DNA from: Bacterioplanes sp965233665 | GTDB taxonomy: Bacteria; Pseudomonadota; Gammaproteobacteria; Pseudomonadales; Oceanobacteraceae | NCBI GenBank assembly: GCA_965233665.1 | Contig: CBDDTG010000065.1 | Location: 1-64,000 of the forward strand | Direction of reading: 5' to 3' | DNA: 64,000 nucleotides | The notes under the pieces: generated by a model | Databases searched by the model: none | Told to the model about the DNA's origin: nothing | What the model saw: the letters and a program-made list of their open reading frames with translations, nothing else | In this document: positions 52,792-60,443 of the stretch, one piece after another | Layout of the letters: each line of letters begins with the position of its first letter | How positions within the stretch are numbered: position 1 is the first letter of the stretch | Translations under genes and position numbers: made by a program

Positions 52792-53334
52792 CTATGTCCT
52801 GCCGTACAGAACATCATTCCGGTGCTCCCAGAACTCATAGAGGTCAGAGCGAGTTTGTATGATCAGTTCGAAGATTTTTTGAAGAGACTCTCCAGTAAAC
52901 TGGACATACTCTTGTTGCATTCCCTTTTTTGACATTCGGAGACGAACGTAGGTAAATCCGTCCTCATTTGTACTTTCCCAATTAGCATGGACCACTAAAT
53001 TTCGCAGCCGTGCACACTCCCTGAGATCCGCTAGGAGCTTATCGTACCCATTGAGACGACTGGTCATGCCGATTTGAAAGTCGTCGCAAAATCTCTGCAG
53101 TAGATCGACTTTAGATGAATAGTTCATTTTGTTCAGGACTATAAGTCCAGTCGCATCGGTTCGGTCTGTGAAGCTCTCACAAAGAACCGAATCCAGAGTA
53201 CTCTCCAGCGAATTGAAGTACATCACGATCATTCCGATATAAGGCAGGGCGTTATCTAAATATTCTTCTGCCTTATCCTCGTCCTCAATTTCGTGGGGGA
53301 GGTGCTGAATGAACTGCTTCAACTTGGTCTTCAT
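52792..53334 (-). CDS. HEPN-like protein in an integron cassette
   Basis: A 180-residue helical protein. The motif RLRNLVVHANWE (R111 to H116) matches the RX4H/RNxxxH signature of HEPN domains, many of which are RNases or toxins in defence and abortive infection. Upstream helices MVMYFNSLESTLDSVL and MNYSSKVDLLQRFCDDF fit the four-helix fold. ATG at 53334 is chosen because the alternative at 53373 lies inside the attC hairpin. It lies between two attC sites in the same direction. Activity and partner are inferred only. Confidence 0.7.
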   Translation of the reverse strand: MKTKLKQFIQHLPHEIEDEDKAEEYLDNALPYIGMIVMYFNSLESTLDSVLCESFTDRTDATGLIVLNKMNYSSKVDLLQRFCDDFQIGMTSRLNGYDKLLADLRECARLRNLVVHANWESTNEDGFTYVRLRMSKKGMQQEYVQFTGESLQKIFELIIQTRSDLYEFWEHRNDVLYGRT

Positions 53335-53355
53335 TCGCGCTCTGGCTCCCTCTAA

Positions 53356-53416
53356 ACGTAACGCCTTTAGCATGTGCGGCTACGCAGTAGCCGTCGCATG
53401 CCTAAACTTGTTACAT
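53356..53416 (-). other. attC recombination site with long perfect stem
   Basis: Minus strand: ATGTAAC AAGTTTAGGCATG CGACGGCTAC, loop, GTAGCCG CACATGCTAAAGGC GTTACGT. Core boxes and both stem parts pair well. 61 bases. Confidence 0.92.
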
Positions 53417-53434
53417 GGTCACTAACCTTGAAGG

Positions 53435-53632
53435 TTAAGATGGTGTCCATTGACTAATTTCATATTCGTACGCCCAGAAATCGGCTTCAAAAGGCTCCAG
53501 CTCAGTCAATATTTCTATGCGGAGGCCAATCTTCTTTGGCATAAATTTCTTTGCGGCCTCTTTAGCATCTTCAAATGTCGAATAGTAGAAGACTTCTTTT
53601 CCTGCGTAGAGCCTGTAATTTTCTTCGATCAT
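53435..53632 (-). CDS. Small acidic protein in an integron cassette
   Basis: A 65-residue acidic protein (YSTFEDAKEAAKKFMPKKIG, ending YEYEISQWTPS) with no known family. GGAA lies five bases before ATG at 53632; ATG at 53641 is an alternative. The attC site follows 19 bases after its stop. Repeat C lies directly upstream in the same direction. Confidence 0.6.
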   Translation of the reverse strand: MIEENYRLYAGKEVFYYSTFEDAKEAAKKFMPKKIGLRIEILTELEPFEADFWAYEYEISQWTPS

Positions 53633-53654
53633 GCTTTCCATTTGGCAGTTTAAT

Positions 53655-53885
53655 CGTGTGTGTGCCTATCTTTCCAGCTAGAAACATTCGAGCTATCTCT
53701 GCCAGTCTATTGATTTACAACTGGATATCTTCCTTTCTTTCACATTCCCTCCTGGAAAAAACGTGCTTGCCTGCCATCCGCGCCTCAAAGTTCTGGTGCT
53801 CAAAGGCTAACTCACTGATTTTTCTGACGTTTAAGCTACCACTCTGGGGAAATACAGGCAAGCCAACTGGAAAAGCGTGCCAGTT
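53655..53885 (-). repeat. Repeat family C, full copy
   Basis: The most complete copy (about 230 bases). Reverse strand order: TTGCCT - 17 nt - TAGCTT, atcagtgagttagcc, caggagggaatgtgaaagaa, gatatccagttgtaaatc, agagatagctcgaatg and gctggaaag. It stands in inverted orientation to copy 4 at 54755; two A repeats lie between them. Confidence 0.9.
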
Positions 53886-53957
53886 TTTTGTTATTCCAAG
53901 GGGGCAGGGGTAGGTGTCTCGTTTGTGCCCTCCGTATCTGCTTTTTTCCGCTAAATT

Positions 53958-54190
53958 CTATGCCCTCTTTGAGGGATCTTATCCCTCACGCAGGGCTGGC
54001 GAACTCCCTGCTTTGCGCTGCACAGGCCGTGAATCCTTCGTTGCCAATGCTGTGGTCGCCGCAACGCCAACAGCCTGCATCCCGGCAGGATGTTGGCTGG
54101 TGCTGCCGTCCGGGCAGCCCCTGCGGGCACAGCCATTGCCAACTCAGGCGTCCTGCTAAGGCGCGAAAAACCTAGGCGCGAGAGCGAGTA
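53958..54190 (+). repeat. Repeat family A, standard form
   Basis: Same order as 17529-17765 with few changes (REP hairpin, palindrome, tail). Confidence 0.92.
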
Positions 54191-54363
54191 GGTGGCTGCA
54201 GGGTTTAGAAACTTGGGTGGGAGTCCGGTTTGTTTCTGCCAGCAGACTTAAATGCCGCTATCAGTAAGCTTTCTTATGATGACTGTCCCGTTTGTCTTGT
54301 CGCAATTTATAGGTAGTAAGTGAGCATTTTGGCCGTGCTTGTGTATCAAGATGCTCTTAGAGC

Positions 54364-54600
54364 CAAACCCTATGCCCTCCTTGAGGGATCTTATCCCTCA
54401 CGCCGGGCGGGCGAGCTCCCTGCTTTGCGCTGCGCAGGCCGTGAATCCTGAGCTGCCAATGCTGTGGTCGCCGCACCGCCAACAGCCTGCATCCCGGCAG
54501 GATGTTGGCTGGTGCTGCCATCCGGGCAGCCCCTGCGGGCACAGCCATTGCCCACTCAGGCGGCCTGCTGAGGCGCGGAAAACCAAGGCGCGAGAGCGAG
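54364..54600 (+). repeat. Repeat family A, standard form
   Basis: Same order as 17529-17765. It is separated by about 170 bases of unassigned sequence from the previous copy. Between it and repeat C copy 4 (54600-54755) nothing is recognised. Confidence 0.92.
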
Positions 54601-54754
54601 TTGAAAAATTAGAGCGACTGTTACGACGGCGCTGCTCCTAAGCAGCCGACATTTTGTGTCGCCCAGCAGCCTTGCCAGTAGACTCGCCCAGTGATAGCTT
54701 AACATCAACAATATCAACAGCTTGAAATCTAAAGGCCCGAGCTGCGAGGCCAGC

Positions 54755-54890
54755 GGCTAAAGGGATAGTTGGAATGCACGTTTTTCCAAGAGGGAATGTG
54801 AAAGAAAGGAAGATATCCAGCTGCAAATCAATAGCTTGGCAGAGATAGCTCGAATGGCTCTAGCTGGAAAAACAGGCACGCACACTATTA
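54755..54890 (+). repeat. Repeat family C, second half
   Basis: Matches caagagggaatgtgaaagaa, gatatccagctgcaaatc, agagatagctcgaatg, gctggaaaaacaggcacgc of the other copies. It precedes the 420-residue cassette gene in the same direction. A reading frame is open here (ERKEDIQLQINSLAEIARM) but is closed in copy 3. Confidence 0.85.
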
Positions 54891-54926
54891 AGCTGTTAGC
54901 ACCCAAGGAAGTATCGGAATAATAAG

Positions 54927-56189
54927 ATGATCGAAGAACTATACTCAGTTGTAGAAGAAAAGTATTTTTCATCAGGCGACTTCAATGGAATGCCAATTTA
55001 TGAATTGGCAGGCATCTTTGATATTAGCGATGAAGCTTTTAAAGCTTCGATTCGGCAGGCTATCGAAGATGAAATCTTGACTGCTCGCTTTGAGGGTAAC
55101 CCTCATATAAGAGCTTTTTCAAAAATTCCAAAAGATAAAGTGCTTGAGGGATTCGATGTCGCAGAATACCCCGGCGACACATGCCTATACCCTCATGAAA
55201 AAAAGCTGGCTAGCTCGGAGAAATTAGCCGCATATAGTGAAGCACCCTACGAAATGGAGCTTGCCAAAGGTGCTGGCCAACTCGATTTTAGAACTTTTGA
55301 TTTGTCAGTTTTGGAATATTACCGAAACGATCCTCGTTATTCATATAAAACCGACTTCATTCATGGGCAAATATGCATCACTGATGAATATTTTGAGTCT
55401 GATAGTGTCCCAGAACATGATCAAGTACTACTTCAAACATTTGGCTTTGCCTACGACGATGATCTAAACAGATATGTCGCAGTATTTTTGCGATACCTAG
55501 GTAATCTTAGTGCTGAACATCAGAAGGTTTGGGCAGCAAAGGAAGTAAAAGGAGATATTAAGCTACACCCTGATTATTACGCTTCAAGTATATTGGGTTT
55601 GTGGGGCACTCGAATGTCCATTTTCAGAGCATTTACTCAAGAATTAAAAATTATCAATGAAATGAGTGCCTTGATCGGAAAGCCTGCTCTCTTTCGAAAT
55701 AGCTTTGATGAAGAACCACCCAAAGACTTTGGCTTTCTTTTGCGTCCTACACAAGCTGAATTTAATAACTTTATGCTGTTGTTGGATAAAATGATGTCCG
55801 ACAACATCAACAAAAAATTCTTTGAAGACGATGTAGAGCTTGAGGATGAAGAAGAGAGGGGGGATGGGAAAATCGTCGTGAAGCCTAAAGGCACTATACA
55901 AATACTTGAGGCGTGGGTTAATAAGTATTTCAAGTCTGTAGACCCGACACCAATTGAAGAAATGATGAAAACCTTTAGAAAGGTGAGGCAGCTCCGTCAA
56001 AAGCCAGCTCACAAAGTCAATATCGACTCTTTCGATCAGGAGCTATTCAAAAAGCAGAGAGAAATTGTTGTAAATGCCTATGGCTCAGTCCGAACATTAA
56101 GGCAAATTTTGGCAAATCATCCAAAAGTCAGAGTGAATCCTCCAAAAATATGCGAGCAGCTATTTAATGGGGAAATATGGGACATATAA
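54927..56189 (+). CDS. Hypothetical protein with HEPN-like C-terminal motif, integron cassette
   Basis: A 420-residue soluble protein. Near the C-terminus, RKVRQLRQKPAHKV contains an RX4H motif (R357-H362) followed by a long helix (QELFKKQREIVVNAYGSVRT), as in HEPN domains. The middle contains an acidic stretch (FFEDDVELEDEEERGDG). No other family is recognised. It is AT-rich relative to core genes. Repeat C precedes it and an attC site follows the stop by three bases, so it is a cassette gene. A defence or toxin role is possible but not shown. Confidence 0.65.
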   Translation: MIEELYSVVEEKYFSSGDFNGMPIYELAGIFDISDEAFKASIRQAIEDEILTARFEGNPHIRAFSKIPKDKVLEGFDVAEYPGDTCLYPHEKKLASSEKLAAYSEAPYEMELAKGAGQLDFRTFDLSVLEYYRNDPRYSYKTDFIHGQICITDEYFESDSVPEHDQVLLQTFGFAYDDDLNRYVAVFLRYLGNLSAEHQKVWAAKEVKGDIKLHPDYYASSILGLWGTRMSIFRAFTQELKIINEMSALIGKPALFRNSFDEEPPKDFGFLLRPTQAEFNNFMLLLDKMMSDNINKKFFEDDVELEDEEERGDGKIVVKPKGTIQILEAWVNKYFKSVDPTPIEEMMKTFRKVRQLRQKPAHKVNIDSFDQELFKKQREIVVNAYGSVRTLRQILANHPKVRVNPPKICEQLFNGEIWDI

Positions 56190-56192
56190 ATG

Positions 56193-56274
56193 TGCTAACA
56201 AGCGGCTGCTGTCGGACTGGTAAAAGCTCCGGTTTCACCTCCACTTTTACCAGTCTCAGAGCCGGGCGTTATGC
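56193..56274 (+). other. attC recombination site
   Basis: TGCTAAC AAGCGGC (R''), a long stem gactggtaaaag / cttttaccagtc, then GCCGGGC and GTTATGC (R'). 82 bases, plus orientation. Confidence 0.92.
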
Positions 56275-56307
56275 CCTGTTCGTGACCACGATGGAAACCA
56301 GTATTAA

Positions 56308-57156
56308 ATGAAGGTTGATTTCGAAGAAAAAACATATGAGAGCTATTTCAATAATGAATTGAACTCAAAATCATCTGTATATTTCCCACCTGGACAAGTA
56401 TTGGAAGGGGTGCTGGGCTTTGACGCTGCATCAAACTCTAAAAATAGACAGCTCTGGAAAGCACTTGGCTACCCATTTTGGTTTTTTCCGCGCTTTTCTG
56501 GAGTAAATCTATTAGATATAGCTAGTGAGTTAGAGCAGAATCTAGAATATATCATTAACAAAATCCCGAGAATAAAAACTAATATTTTGCTGCAATATAA
56601 AAGACCAGAATATATAACTACCGCAAATGGAAAAGAGTGGGGTCACTGGAAAAAAGAATACTATCGATATCATGTATATAAAGAGCAGCATGAGATACTT
56701 TCAAAAATTGAGCAATCGTTTGGTGATAAAGCCCTAGTTTTGTATGCTTCCCCAGCTATAAAAAGCATGGCTGAACTTGTAGATCTAAAGCTGAAAAGAA
56801 AAATTATTGATAACTCAAACTTTCAAAAAGCATCAAAGCTTAATGGCCATTCAAAAAATACATATACCCGCGCGGGTCATGATTCAATTGCCTTCAGTGA
56901 GCCGGAAAAGCTTGAAAATATTGATTTAATTTCAGAGTTGGGAAGTCTTGAGGCAGTACATGATATGAATAATAAACAATTCGTTTCTTATAGCGGGAAA
57001 TTGATATCTAATAATATGGAGTACTCAAAGACGTTTAACAAACTAATGAATGAATATGACGAGTACAAACAGTATTCGATGATCTATTCATTCTTAACCA
57101 TGAAGGTATTTCGAGAATTAACAGGAATCCAATGGGCTTTAGGTATTCAGGCATAA
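56308..57156 (+). CDS. Hypothetical protein, integron cassette
   Basis: A 282-residue soluble protein of unknown family. Notable parts are LQYKRPEYITTANGKEWGHW and YYRYHVYKEQHEILSKIEQS, with LVLYASPAIKSMAELVD next; such a K-rich core between strands can occur in nuclease-like folds, but I cannot assign one. Codon and base use are AT-rich. Its stop lies inside the R'' box of the following attC site, as is common in cassettes. Confidence 0.7.
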   Translation: MKVDFEEKTYESYFNNELNSKSSVYFPPGQVLEGVLGFDAASNSKNRQLWKALGYPFWFFPRFSGVNLLDIASELEQNLEYIINKIPRIKTNILLQYKRPEYITTANGKEWGHWKKEYYRYHVYKEQHEILSKIEQSFGDKALVLYASPAIKSMAELVDLKLKRKIIDNSNFQKASKLNGHSKNTYTRAGHDSIAFSEPEKLENIDLISELGSLEAVHDMNNKQFVSYSGKLISNNMEYSKTFNKLMNEYDEYKQYSMIYSFLTMKVFRELTGIQWALGIQA

Positions 57157-57225
57157 CAAGGCAATTGACTTCGCGCCTGCGGCGCCGGACGCTCGTACCT
57201 CGCGCCGGTTATTGCGGCGTTAGCA
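57151..57225 (+). other. attC recombination site
   Basis: GCATAAC AAGGC (R''), then GCGCC/GGCGC-rich stems, CGCGCCGGTTATTGC GGC and GTTAGCA (R'). 75 bases, plus orientation. Confidence 0.88.
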
Positions 57226-57240
57226 GTACAAGGATAGGTC

Positions 57241-57303
57241 ATGAGCATTCTGCAAAATGCACTAGATTCGATAGCGATTGGATTAGGACAACAAGCCAGA
57301 AAC
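57241..57303 (+). pseudogene. Cassette gene truncated after 21 codons by repeat A
   Basis: AAGGATAGGTC stands before ATG, 15 bases after the attC site. The frame reads MSILQNALDSIAIGLGQQAR and then enters repeat A at about 57304. Only the beginning of the gene survives; function unknown. Confidence 0.6.
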
Positions 57304-57577
57304 CCACCCCAACTCCTAGACCAACTCGCTAAACCCTCGGTTTCGCGCCTAGGTTTTCCGCGCCTTAGCAGGCCGCCTGAGTGGGCAATGGCTGTGCCCG
57401 CAGGGGCTGCCCGGACGGCAGCACCAGCCAACATCCTGCCGGGATGCAGGCTGTTGGCGTTGCGGCGACCACAGCATTGGCAACTCAGGAATTACGGCCT
57501 GCGCAGCGCAAAGCAGGGAGCTCGCCCGCCCGGCGTGAGGGATAAGATCCCTCAAGGAGGGCATAGGGCTTAGCGGA
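57304..57577 (-). repeat. Repeat family A, standard form with extended tail
   Basis: Reverse copy: caccccaactcctagaccaa tail (shared with 51430-51449), palindrome and REP hairpin. Its left end interrupts a cassette gene. Confidence 0.92.
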
Positions 57578-57642
57578 AAAAAACAGATACGGGGTCAGAG
57601 CTTAAGCTCTGACCCCAGCTACGGAAGCGAATGCCTAGCAAA

Positions 57643-57692
57643 AACTGCCTCAATGTACGCTTTCAGTCGCTCGACCACCCAGCGCAAGGGAT
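57643..57692 (-). repeat. Family A second-module fragment
   Basis: Matches aaaactgcctcaatgtacgc and tttcagtcgctcg; the REP hairpin behind it is decayed (cgcaagggatcataag). The rest of 57577-57779 has nothing recognised apart from a tandem-like ggggtcagagcttaagctct palindrome near 57592. Confidence 0.75.
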
Positions 57693-57779
57693 CATAAGAC
57701 GAGAGTCTTTTAAAACACTAACCCATCAATCATCAGGCCTTTTCGTTTAGCGCAGAAAAAATGCGCCGCACCAGCTCCT

Positions 57780-59198
57780 CTATCGTATCCCCAACTTCTT
57801 CATCCTTGACCTTAACGTCGATTCCGGCAACTCCAATAACGCCGCCGCGCCCTGTTTGCCGCCCACCACGCCTTGGCAATAATCCAGCGCTTGCAAAATA
57901 TGTTGGCGTTCAGCATCGGCCATCGACAGCGGTCGGCTGCCGCTGCTTACCGGTTGAATATCACTGTTTAATGCCGGCAAGCGCAGTTCGCTGTGGCCGA
58001 GAATGAGGGCATGCTCAAGCACATTTACCAGCTCGCGCACGTTGCCTGGCCAGTGGTATTGCATTAATTGCTGCAGTTGCGTCGGTGGTAGGGTGGGCAG
58101 CGGTTTATTTAAGCGCTTGGATAAGCGCTGTAAATAATGCTGGGTTAATAGTGGAATATCGCTACGGCGTTCACGTAAGGGCGGTACTTGCAGTGGAAAG
58201 ACATTGAGGCGGAAGTAGAGGTCGGCACGAAACAAACCGTCACGCACCATGGCGCTGAGGTCGCGGTGGGTGGCAGCCATCACACGCACGTCGACTTTTA
58301 ATGTATTTTCACTGCCTAGGCGTTGTATCTCGCCATTTTGCAAAGCACGCAGTAATTTCACTTGGGCGGCAGCCGAAAGCTCGGCCACTTCGTCGAGAAA
58401 CAGGGTGCCGCCATCGGCTTGTTCAAAACGTCCGGCTCGGCGTTGATGGGCGCCGGTAAAGGCGCCGCGCTCATGACCGAATAATTCACTTTCTAACAAG
58501 GTGTCGCTGAGAGCGCCGCAGTTGACCTTCACCAAGGTGCGTTGATGGCGATGGCTTAAGCGGTGCACGGCTTCGGCCACCAGTTCTTTACCGGTGCCGC
58601 TTTCGCCTTGAATCAATACACAGCTGGGTGTTGGGGCGACTTGGCGAATGGCCTCGTCAAGCAGGCGCATGGGTTCGCTTTGGCCCAGCAGCTCGGTGCC
58701 TTGGCGCTGTTGCTGTAATTCTTCTTGCAGGTAGCGGTTTTCGAACTGCAGGTACTGCTTTAATTGTTGCACTTCGCGCAGTGCGGCTTTTAATGAGCGC
58801 TGTTGCTCTAAGCGCTCGGTAATGTCTTTAAACACCACCACGGCGCCGGTGACTTGGTTGTTCTCGATGATGGCGGTGCTGGAGTATTCAACGGCAAAGC
58901 AGCTGCCGTCTTTGCGCCAGAACACTTCATGGTCACAGTGGGCGGCCTGGCCTGTGATTAACGTTTGATAGATGGGGCAGTCGGTGTGGGGGTAGTGGCT
59001 GCCATCGGCATGGCTGTGGTGGTGAAACTGGTGAATGGTTTGGCCTTGAATTTCACTTTGCAGCCAGCCAGTGAGGCGCTCGGCCGCTGGGTTAACAAAG
59101 GTGGCATGGCCTTGGGCATCCAGGCCATAAACCCCTTCCGACATAGACTCCAGAATGCGCTGGTAGCGATGGGTCAGTTGCTGGTGTGACAGTGCCAT
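57780..59198 (-). CDS. Sigma-54-dependent activator with PAS domain
   Basis: A 472-residue enhancer-binding protein. The PAS domain covers about residues 8-130 (RILESMSEGVYGLDAQGHAT) and a coiled coil links it to the AAA+ domain: Walker A GESGTGKE (198-205), the sigma-54 contact loop GAFTGA (245-250) and GGTLFLDEVAEL (Walker B). The C-terminus is a Fis-type helix-turn-helix (GGKQGAAALLELPESTLRSR). ATG at 59198 starts the PAS part; the frame runs 44 codons upstream. The signal sensed is unknown; no histidine-kinase partner is needed for this type. Confidence 0.93.
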   Translation of the reverse strand: MALSHQQLTHRYQRILESMSEGVYGLDAQGHATFVNPAAERLTGWLQSEIQGQTIHQFHHHSHADGSHYPHTDCPIYQTLITGQAAHCDHEVFWRKDGSCFAVEYSSTAIIENNQVTGAVVVFKDITERLEQQRSLKAALREVQQLKQYLQFENRYLQEELQQQRQGTELLGQSEPMRLLDEAIRQVAPTPSCVLIQGESGTGKELVAEAVHRLSHRHQRTLVKVNCGALSDTLLESELFGHERGAFTGAHQRRAGRFEQADGGTLFLDEVAELSAAAQVKLLRALQNGEIQRLGSENTLKVDVRVMAATHRDLSAMVRDGLFRADLYFRLNVFPLQVPPLRERRSDIPLLTQHYLQRLSKRLNKPLPTLPPTQLQQLMQYHWPGNVRELVNVLEHALILGHSELRLPALNSDIQPVSSGSRPLSMADAERQHILQALDYCQGVVGGKQGAAALLELPESTLRSRMKKLGIR

Positions 59199-59336
59199 AG
59201 AAGCGTCTAATACAGTGCAAAGTAGCCAGTATATCAATTTCGCTTGGCTTCTGGCGGCGGCGATAGCACTTGTCGCTATCGCGCCAGGCCAGTAGGCTTG
59301 GCCACATAGTGATAACGAGTTAGGAAGCAAACAGCT

Positions 59337-60386
59337 ATGAGCGGATTAAGAGATCGAATAGCAGACAACAAAGAGCGCTTGCGCGACTGGTGGAGCGATG
59401 GTGGTTTAGTACGCAAAGTCCTGTTGGCGGCACTGGTTCTGTATTTAGTGGGTGCTGTGATCATCGGCATTTATTGGAGCCAAGAGCCAGAGTCGTTTTC
59501 TGTTAAAGGCATTGCGCAGGAAAAAGCCGATGAGCTGGGCGTAGAGCCGGTGGTGGGCTTTACCACCACGGCCACGCTGATGAAAATTACCGATACCTTG
59601 CTGCACAAACCGGGTGGTTATTTAAACAATGCATTGTTGCCACCAGGAGTGTGGTTGGACAACATTCCACGCTGGGAATTTGGTGTGCTGGTGCAGGTTC
59701 GGGATTTCTCCCGTGCGCTGCGCAAAGACTTTAGCCGCTCGCAAAGCCAATCAACGGAAGATAAAGATTTGGCCATCGCCGAGCCGCAGTTTCACTTTGA
59801 TGCCAAAAGCTGGGCTCTTCCTTCATCTGATGGCGAGTATCAGCGTGGCTTAACTGCGCTGGAGCGCTACTTGGAGCGGTTGGCAGATAAAGACGCCGGT
59901 GATGCGCAGTTTTATGCCCGCGCCGATAACCTGCGCCAATGGTTGCTGGATGTCGAAACCCGCTTGGGCAGTTTGTCGCAGCGTTTGAGTGCCTCGACGG
60001 GCAAGCGTCAGCTGAATACTAACCTGGCCGGTGACAGTGCTGCAGCACAGTCAACGCCGACGCCAGACGACGAAGAAATTAAAACGCCATGGACCGAAAT
60101 CGACGACGTGTTTTACGAAGCTCGCGGCACCGCTTGGGCGCTGGCGCATATTTTGCGCGCCATTGAAGTGGATTTTCACGACATCTTAGAAAAGAAAAAC
60201 GCTCTGGTGAGCTTACGCCAGATCATCCGTGAGCTGGAAGCCACACAAGAGCCACTGTGGTCGCCTGTGGTGTTAAATGGCAGTGGTTTTGGCATGTTTG
60301 CCAACCATTCTTTGGTAATGGCGTCGTACATCTCTCGCGCCAATGCCGCCATTTTGGATTTGCGTGAGCTGTTGTCGCAGGGCTGA
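59337..60386 (+). CDS. DUF2333 family protein
   Basis: A 349-residue protein with one N-terminal membrane helix (KVLLAALVLYLVGAVIIGIY) and a periplasmic DUF2333 domain (GVEPVVGFTTTATLMKITDT, PGVWLDNIPRWEFGVLVQVR, EARGTAWALAHILRAIEVDF). AGGA stands before the ATG. The family is common in marine gammaproteobacteria and has no known function. It is divergent from the sigma-54 activator. Confidence 0.92.
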   Translation: MSGLRDRIADNKERLRDWWSDGGLVRKVLLAALVLYLVGAVIIGIYWSQEPESFSVKGIAQEKADELGVEPVVGFTTTATLMKITDTLLHKPGGYLNNALLPPGVWLDNIPRWEFGVLVQVRDFSRALRKDFSRSQSQSTEDKDLAIAEPQFHFDAKSWALPSSDGEYQRGLTALERYLERLADKDAGDAQFYARADNLRQWLLDVETRLGSLSQRLSASTGKRQLNTNLAGDSAAAQSTPTPDDEEIKTPWTEIDDVFYEARGTAWALAHILRAIEVDFHDILEKKNALVSLRQIIRELEATQEPLWSPVVLNGSGFGMFANHSLVMASYISRANAAILDLRELLSQG

Positions 60387-60413
60387 TGTCGAGCTGCAGC
60401 GTCAATCAATACG

Positions 60414-60443
60414 AAAGCCCGGTCGTTTGACCGGGCTTTTTTT
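60414..60443. terminator. Terminator between convergent genes
   Basis: AAAGCCCGGTC / GACCGGGCTTTTTTT with a 4-nt loop, shared by the DUF2333 gene and the convergent lipoprotein gene, whose stop touches it. Confidence 0.92.

Noticed and set aside
54638..54826. 62-codon minus-strand frame with a plausible C-terminus (FRFQAVDIVDVKLSLGESTG)
   Set aside because: Starts inside repeat C on the opposite strand and has no family match or ribosome site.
17838..54890. Repeat C as a conserved protein-coding gene (ERKEDIQLQINSLAEIARM)
   Set aside because: The frame is interrupted by a stop in the most complete copy (53655-53885) and has no consistent start.
17529..57692. Many 60-110 codon open frames with QPASRQDVGWCCRPGSPCG or similar, as possible small proteins
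   Set aside because: They recur in every family A repeat on both strands and reflect lack of stops in GC-rich palindromes, with no ribosome site.
17529..57692. CRISPR array from the repeated palindromes
   Set aside because: Repeats are long, irregularly spaced, in both orientations, and have no uniform spacers or cas genes.
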